This document shows, piece after piece, positions 14,776 through 18,298 of a stretch of 18,298 nt of DNA. Each line of letters begins with the position of its first letter. Position 1 is the first letter of the stretch. The stretch lies in the NCBI GenBank assembly GCA_937891905.1, contig CALATT010000071.1, positions 1 through 18,298 of the forward strand. The letters are read 5' to 3'. The notes under the pieces are model-generated. The model had not been told where the DNA came from. It was given only the letters and a program-made list of their open reading frames with translations, and searched no databases. The stretch is from an uncultured Bacteroidales bacterium (lineage in GTDB: Bacteria; Bacteroidota; Bacteroidia; Bacteroidales; Paludibacteraceae). The position numbers were made by a program, and so were the translations under genes.

Positions 14776-15149
14776 CTGCCCACGCCTCCTTTCCCTGTCG
14801 CCGTCCTGTAGCGCAGCGTTCTAAAATAGTACATCGTAAATGGTTTTTGGCTTTTTTTGTGAGCGTAAGCGTGTTTTTGTGAGCAGCCCATCGTGCCCGT
14901 TATGGGTCACGATTAAGCGGAAAGAGAATATTAGCGGGCTGCAAGCTTGCTTGCGAGCCGATAATAGGTGATTTACGCTCAAGGCCGCGTAGGCCAATAG
15001 CCATGCGGACGATAGGCTGCGAGTTTTTGATTAACTCAAAAAAATGTTTTTTATATTTTTATCCTATTTTTTTTTATTTTTGTTTGAATAAGAAAATCAT
15101 CCCCGTGTTTTGATTACCTCAATAAAAAACACAAAGTTGCAAAAAAAAT
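14769..15149. other. Gene-free stretch between pheS and the DUF177 gene
   Basis: About 380 bp with no supported gene. Its middle holds the nested stems listed separately. A duplicated TTTTTGTGAGC lies at 14855-14865 and 14875-14885. After 15020 the DNA becomes strongly A/T-rich with long A and T runs, leading into the promoter at 15150. Smaller stems include AGCC/GGCT (14999-15002 with 15015-15018) and GAGTT/AACTC (15021-15025 with 15033-15037). None is a clean rho-independent terminator. Confidence 0.6.
14861..14980 (+). ncRNA. Candidate structured RNA with three nested stems
   Basis: Three perfect or near-perfect helices nest in order: GAGCGTAA/TTACGCTC (14861-14868 with 14973-14980), GCAGCCC/GGGCTGC (14883-14889 with 14936-14942), and ATCGTGCCC with GGG-t-CACGAT (14890-14898 with 14904-14913, loop GTTAT). 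A competing hairpin, GGCT-g-CAAGC-tt-GCTTG-cg-AGCC (14937-14959), uses the 3' arm of the middle stem. No known RNA family is recognised and no promoter of the usual type directly precedes it; it could be the 3' UTR of pheS. Strand is assumed from pheS. Confidence 0.4.
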
Positions 15150-15180
15150 TTGCATATATCAAAAAAAAGCAGTACCTTTG
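15150..15180 (+). promoter_or_regulatory. Promoter of the DUF177-rpmF-rluB unit
   Basis: The -33 TTG at 15150-15152 and -7 TACCTTTG at 15173-15180 are 20 bp apart. The -33 region (TTTGCATATATC) and the A-rich DNA before it closely match the pheS promoter. Confidence 0.8.
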
Positions 15181-15197
15181 TGCCCGATTTTGCATTT

Positions 15198-15635
15198 ATG
15201 GCTGAGTTAGCATCGCATATTATCGACCTTTCGCGTCTTGAGTTAGGTACGCATCGGTTTGATATTCAGTTAGATAGCGCATTCTTTGCTTCGGTGGAGA
15301 AGTCTGATGTGCTGGGAGGAGAGGTGTCTGCTACGGCCATGCTTTCTCTGCGTGAGGACGATTATTCGCTCTCAATGACGGTAAAGGGAATGGTGCAAGT
15401 CACTTGCGATCGCTGTCTTGATGCGATGGATGTTGAGATAGAGGATGAGCAGGAAATAGAGCCGGAGGAAACCAATATGATTGACCTCGCTTGGCTCGCT
15501 TATGAATTAGTATGTATCAATCTTCCGCTGGTGTGTTGTCACCCTGCAGGCGCATGCAATCCGCAAATGGATGCACTTCTCCAACAGCACCTGTGTAGCA
15601 CCGACGAAGAGCCCGAAGATATAGAAATAGAATAA
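15198..15635 (+). CDS. DUF177/YceD family protein
   Basis: A 145-residue acidic protein, starting at the ATG at 15198. The frame is open further up to 15150, but that would place the start inside the promoter. Cys70 and Cys73 in VTCDRCLDAM, with further cysteines in LPLVCCHPAGAC (113, 114, 120), match the DUF177 pattern. The family (E. coli YceD) is nearly always encoded directly before rpmF, as here. It has been linked to 23S rRNA or large-subunit biogenesis, most clearly for plant and bacterial homologues; the exact activity is unsettled. The gap to rpmF is 194 bp and contains copy 2 of the dispersed element. Confidence 0.88.
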   Translation: MAELASHIIDLSRLELGTHRFDIQLDSAFFASVEKSDVLGGEVSATAMLSLREDDYSLSMTVKGMVQVTCDRCLDAMDVEIEDEQEIEPEETNMIDLAWLAYELVCINLPLVCCHPAGACNPQMDALLQQHLCSTDEEPEDIEIE

Positions 15636-15754
15636 TAGATTGTAAAATAATTAACCCCTCTTTATTGGGCAGAGGACTATTTAGAAGAATAGAACGACCA
15701 ATCCACGATTTCTCCTCGGGAGGACTGCTAACGAAGTGATAGTCCGACCGAAAA
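15636..15754. other. Leader region before rpmF with small hairpins
   Basis: No gene is visible here. Small inverted repeats are CCTCT/AGAGG (15657-15661 with 15671-15675), CTATT/AATAG (15677-15681 with 15688-15692) and GGACT/AGTCC (15722-15726 with 15741-15745). The last occupies the same place relative to the element as the AGATGT/ACATCT stem at copy 1, again after a GGAGGA. A 73-codon frame on the minus strand (15681-15902) runs through rpmF and is judged spurious. Confidence 0.45.
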
Positions 15755-15824
15755 GCGCAGGGCGACACGAAGGCGCCATATTGAACTGCGCAAGCAGAGA
15801 GTCGCGCGAAGTGTCAGCCCAAGC
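15755..15824 (+). repeat. Dispersed structured element, copy 2
   Basis: This 70-nt near-identical copy of 12209-12276 ends 5 bp before the rpmF ATG. The outer stem is GGGC-GACAC with GTGTC-a-GCCC (15760-15768 with 15811-15820) and the inner hairpin is CTGC-gcaa-GCAG, a GNRA-type tetraloop. GCGCAG (15755-15760) can also pair perfectly with CTGCGC (15786-15791). Here it lies in the sense strand of the DUF177-rpmF transcript. Confidence 0.8.
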
Positions 15825-15829
15825 GCGAT

Positions 15830-16015
15830 ATGGCACATCCAAAACGAAGACAATCACACACCCGCCAAGCGAAGCGTCGTACCCATGATGTAGTAAAAGC
15901 ACCTACATTGGCAGTTTGCCCTAACTGCGGCGCAATGCACATCTACCACACTGTATGCCCTACATGCGGATACTATCGTGGTAAATTAGCTATCGAGCAG
16001 GTAGCTGAGGCGTAA
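15830..16015 (+). CDS. rpmF: 50S ribosomal protein L32
   Basis: A 61-residue basic protein beginning MAHPKRRQSHTRQAKRRTHD, the standard L32 N-terminus. It carries a complete zinc ribbon, CPNC (Cys30, Cys33) and CPTC (Cys43, Cys46), so it is the zinc-binding (C+) form. The initiator methionine follows the dispersed element by 5 bp, so the ribosome would load on or next to a strong stem. It is preceded by DUF177 as in most bacteria. It is followed by an RluB-type gene rather than the fatty-acid gene fabH that often comes next. Confidence 0.95.
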   Translation: MAHPKRRQSHTRQAKRRTHDVVKAPTLAVCPNCGAMHIYHTVCPTCGYYRGKLAIEQVAEA

Positions 16016-16039
16016 TAGGTGATTAAACAATGCAGGTAT

Positions 16040-16065
16040 GGCTCTGGTTCTATCGAATCGGAGCC
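16040..16065 (+). other. Stem-loop between rpmF and the pseudouridine synthase gene
   Basis: GGCTC-t-GGTTC-tatc-GAATC-g-GAGCC forms ten base pairs (one G-U) around a 1x1 mismatch with a four-base loop. It lies 24 bp after the rpmF stop. No T-run follows, so it is more likely an RNA stability or processing stem than a terminator. The GGTTC/GAATC core resembles a tRNA T-arm, but no tRNA surrounds it. Confidence 0.55.
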
Positions 16066-16130
16066 TTGCTTGGCAGTTTATAGCGTGCGCGCGAAGCGTA
16101 CACCGCGTAATAATACATATACATACGAAA

Positions 16131-17141
16131 ATGAGTTACAATGATTTTGGTCGTGATGACCACAAGAAACCATTCGGTTTCAAAGCAAATGAGCAAAGAG
16201 GCACTGTCCCAAGACCACGATTCCAACGAACCACTTCTTCTAATGGGTTCCAACGAACAAATAATGAGTTCGGTCGCACAAGTGGTGATTCCCAGCGTTC
16301 TAATGGGGGCATGCAGAGAAAGCGTATTAGTCGTCCAATGAGCCAGCAAGGAGGATTCAGACATAACCCTGCTGCCTATTCAGAGAGAAAAAGACAAGCG
16401 TACAATCAGCAACACGAAGATCCATCCAAACCAGTACGCCTCAATAAATTCCTGGCGAATGCAGGTATCTGCTCGCGACGCGAGGCAGATGATTTTATCA
16501 AGGCTGGCGTCATCTCCGTCAATGGAGTAGTGGTGGATTCATTGGGAGCCAAAGTGCTGCCAACAGATGAGGTGAAGTTCCATAACCAACCAGTACGCCG
16601 CGAGCGTAAAGTCTATATCCTTCTTAATAAACCTAAGAATACCGTTACCACCACCGACGACCCACAAGAGCGCCATACCGTCATCGATATTGTACGCAAT
16701 GCTTGCGCAGAGCGTATCTATCCTGTTGGCCGATTGGACCGTAATACCACTGGCGTACTCTTGCTAACTAATGACGGTGACTTGGCAGCTAAACTGACAC
16801 ATCCTAAGTTTAATAAGAAGAAAATATACGCTGTCAAACTTGATAAAGATCTTGAACCAGTGGATGAGGCACTCATCCGCGCAGGTATCATGCTCGATGA
16901 CGAGCGTATCACACCAGATGCTTTGGAGTTCACCAAAGATGATAGACGCCATATAGGCCTTGAGATCCACTCGGGTCAGAACCGTGTCGTAAGGCGTATC
17001 TTTGAGAAAGTAGGCTATAAGGTTATTGCTCTCGATAGAGTTTCTTTCGCTGGTTTAACCAAGAAGAATGTAGCCCGTGGTAAGTATCGTTTCCTCTCTC
17101 CAAAGGAGGTCTCTATGCTCCAAATGGGCGCCTTTGAATAG
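16131..17141 (+). CDS. RluB/RsuA-family rRNA pseudouridine synthase
   Basis: A 336-residue protein. The start at 16131 (MSYNDFGRDDHKKPFG) is preferred over an open extension to 16038, which would run through the stem-loop. Residues 1 to about 100 are a low-complexity Arg/Asn/Gln/Gly extension, common in Bacteroidota members of this family. An S4 RNA-binding domain follows (about 103-150: LNKFLANAGICSRREADDFIKAG, SVNGVVV), then the catalytic domain with GRLDRNTTGVLLLTNDGD, in which Asp203 is the nucleophile. The likely substrate is a uridine of 23S rRNA (RluB-like), though RluE, RluF or RsuA specificity cannot be separated by eye. CATACGAA stands one base before the ATG. The MMPL gene starts 13 bp downstream. 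Confidence 0.9.
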   Translation: MSYNDFGRDDHKKPFGFKANEQRGTVPRPRFQRTTSSNGFQRTNNEFGRTSGDSQRSNGGMQRKRISRPMSQQGGFRHNPAAYSERKRQAYNQQHEDPSKPVRLNKFLANAGICSRREADDFIKAGVISVNGVVVDSLGAKVLPTDEVKFHNQPVRRERKVYILLNKPKNTVTTTDDPQERHTVIDIVRNACAERIYPVGRLDRNTTGVLLLTNDGDLAAKLTHPKFNKKKIYAVKLDKDLEPVDEALIRAGIMLDDERITPDALEFTKDDRRHIGLEIHSGQNRVVRRIFEKVGYKVIALDRVSFAGLTKKNVARGKYRFLSPKEVSMLQMGAFE

Positions 17142-17154
17142 CGCATAGCATCAT

Positions 17155-17511
17155 ATGAAAAGACAATTTCACTATATCTTCTTTGCCTGCACTATCGCCC
17201 TCACGGTGATATGCGGCATCCTCATGACGCGCGTCAATGTGAATGCGGATATGACCAAGTATCTGCCTGATGACTCGCAGATGAAATGTGGCTTGGATAT
17301 CGTCACCAATGAGTTCGGTGCATCCGCCCAGATGGTGGGCGCTGATGTGCATGTCATGTTCGATTCCATCAGTCCCGCAGAGATAGAGGGCATGTGCGCA
17401 TTGCTCGCCGCGTATCCCGATGTGGATAAAGTGGCGTACCGCTATAGCGCCGATAGCGCACATACTGTTTTTGATCTCAGCGAAGAAAGTGAATCAGAAA
17501 GCCCTCGGTAA
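17155..17511 (+). CDS. MMPL/RND-superfamily exporter, N-terminal piece before a frame change
   Basis: A 118-residue reading frame containing a first membrane helix (YIFFACTIALTVICGILM), the family phrase VNVNADMTKYLPDDSQMKCGLDIV and the start of the first periplasmic domain. It then runs into SEESESESPR and a TAA at 17509-17511. The family protein should continue for several hundred residues, and its continuation is found at once in the next frame (see 17486-18298). Removing one A from the AAA run at 17486-17488 would join the two as SEEVNQKALGKQI. Predicted RND-type exporters of this class move lipids or hydrophobic compounds across the inner membrane. It lies 13 bp after the pseudouridine synthase gene. 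Confidence 0.75.
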   Translation: MKRQFHYIFFACTIALTVICGILMTRVNVNADMTKYLPDDSQMKCGLDIVTNEFGASAQMVGADVHVMFDSISPAEIEGMCALLAAYPDVDKVAYRYSADSAHTVFDLSEESESESPR

Positions 17512-18298
17512 GCAAATCAGCAATCGCTTCGGAGGTAACTGTGTGGTGGAAACAAGCCAAGATGGAGCCACGCCGCCTATGTCCGTCATGGTCATCGCGG
17601 CCGTACTCATCATGTTGGTCCTTTTTCTCATGGCTCAGTCCTGGTTCGAACCCGTAGTAATACTCATTTCTACAGGCGTGGCTATCGTGCTCAATATGGG
17701 TACCAATGCCTTGCTTCCATCTGTTTCTATTACTACCAATTTTATTGGTTCGATGCTCCAGGCTGTCCTCTCGCTCGATTACTGTATCATCTTGCTCAAT
17801 CGCTATCGCCAGGAGCAGAACGAACATACAGATCGTGTCACAGCAGGTATTGCGGTGAATAAGGCTATCAAGGCTTCTTCATCATCCATCCTCTCTTCTG
17901 CGCTCACTACCGTAGTGGGACTCCTCATGCTATGCTTCATGCGCCTGAAGATTGGTACAGATATGGGCGTTGTCTTGGCCAAAGGTGTCGTATGTTCGCT
18001 TGTCTGCACATTCACTGTCATGCCATCGCTCATGCTCCTTTTCCGCCGTGTGATCAATAAAACCCAAAAGCGTGTCTTTGTCCCCAATACAGCGGGATTG
18101 GCGCGTTTCGTCACATCGCATAAGGTTACTATGGCTATCGGAGCACTACTGCTTTTCTTTGGTTCGTGGTATTTCTCTCGCCAAACAACTATCTTCTTCT
18201 CTGCCGAAGCGGAGTCGCAGATTGAGCGGATCTTCCCAGCGCCAAACCCTATCGTACTCGTTTATGATACGCAGGACGAACGAGCACTCGTGCCACTC
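17486..18298 (+). CDS. MMPL/RND-superfamily exporter, continuation in the +1 frame, cut by window end
   Basis: From about 17486 the next frame is open to the window edge without a stop. It encodes QKALGKQISNRFGG, a run of membrane helices (MSVMVIAAVLIMLVLFLMAQSWF, VVILISTGVAIVLNMGTNALL) and the MMPL/SSD-like hallmark LDYCIILLNRYRQEQ, where the Asp encoded at 17777-17779 is in the position of the proton-relay residue. After the fourth-to-sixth helices the second periplasmic domain begins (FFSAEAESQIERIFPAPNPIVLVYD). The first in-frame ATG is at 17579, so alone it would lack the true N-terminus. Either the gene is a pseudogene, or the assembly has a one-base error, or ribosomes shift frame; the intact coding quality after the shift favours an error or a very recent mutation. 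Confidence 0.8.

Noticed and set aside
14937..14959. Strong hairpin considered as the pheS terminator
   Set aside because: It is followed by GATAATAGG rather than a T-run, and sits about 170 bp after the stop; not a canonical rho-independent terminator.
15681..15902. 73-codon open frame on the minus strand over the rpmF leader and start
   Set aside because: It overlaps the well-supported rpmF gene antisense and derives from the repeat element.
16046..16059. tRNA T-arm-like sequence (GGTTC...GAATC)
   Set aside because: No acceptor, D or anticodon arms and no CCA end surround it; it is the core of a simple stem-loop.

Overview
This window looks like the chromosome of a Bacteroidales bacterium (phylum Bacteroidota). 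Five transcription starts can be placed on the phylum's own promoter type (a TTG at -33, 20 bp, then TAnnTTTG at -7). Shine-Dalgarno sites are absent. The gene content also fits: Na+-pumping NADH dehydrogenase, a DUF4837 lipoprotein, an Ig-like 'CANRG' lipoprotein, an S9B dipeptidyl peptidase, and an FHS-type sugar MFS carrier next to a ROK kinase. Genus cannot be fixed from the sequence.

Layout. (1) 1-1777, minus strand: the start of nqrB and complete nqrA, with their promoter at about 1864-1894. (2) 1963-10884, plus strand: a tight seven-gene unit with gaps of 7-32 bp, behind one promoter whose -33 box lies inside a perfect palindrome. It encodes an unknown secreted protein, DPP IV, a sugar MFS carrier, a ROK glucokinase, a NodB-type deacetylase, an Ig-like lipoprotein and a PnuC-type vitamin permease. 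(3) 10923-13549, minus strand: glyA followed by a DUF4837 lipoprotein. (4) 13669-14768: pheS, divergent from glyA with its own promoter. (5) 14769-15197: a gene-free, hairpin-rich stretch ending in a promoter. (6) 15198-17141: DUF177/YceD, rpmF and an RluB-type pseudouridine synthase. (7) 17155-18298: an MMPL/RND exporter gene broken by a +1 frame change and cut by the window edge.

How the genes work together. The window mixes housekeeping functions (respiration, one-carbon metabolism, Phe-tRNA charging, ribosome assembly) with an envelope and nutrient operon. In that operon DPP IV would release dipeptides, the MFS carrier and ROK kinase would take up and phosphorylate a hexose, and PnuC would import a vitamin precursor.

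The unusual content lies between the genes. A structured element of about 70 nt occurs twice almost identically (12209-12276 and 15755-15824), and its differences fall in predicted loops. One copy overlaps the glyA stop codon in antisense orientation; the other abuts the rpmF start codon. Several gene borders also carry heptanucleotide arrays (10881-10929, 12035-12076, 8344-8371, with a two-unit case at the pheS stop). The CTAA-containing arrays place stop codons in all frames on both strands. A multi-stem fold at 14861-14980 and the octamer CATACGAA directly before three start codons are further candidates. I see no CRISPR array, IS element, tRNA or rRNA.
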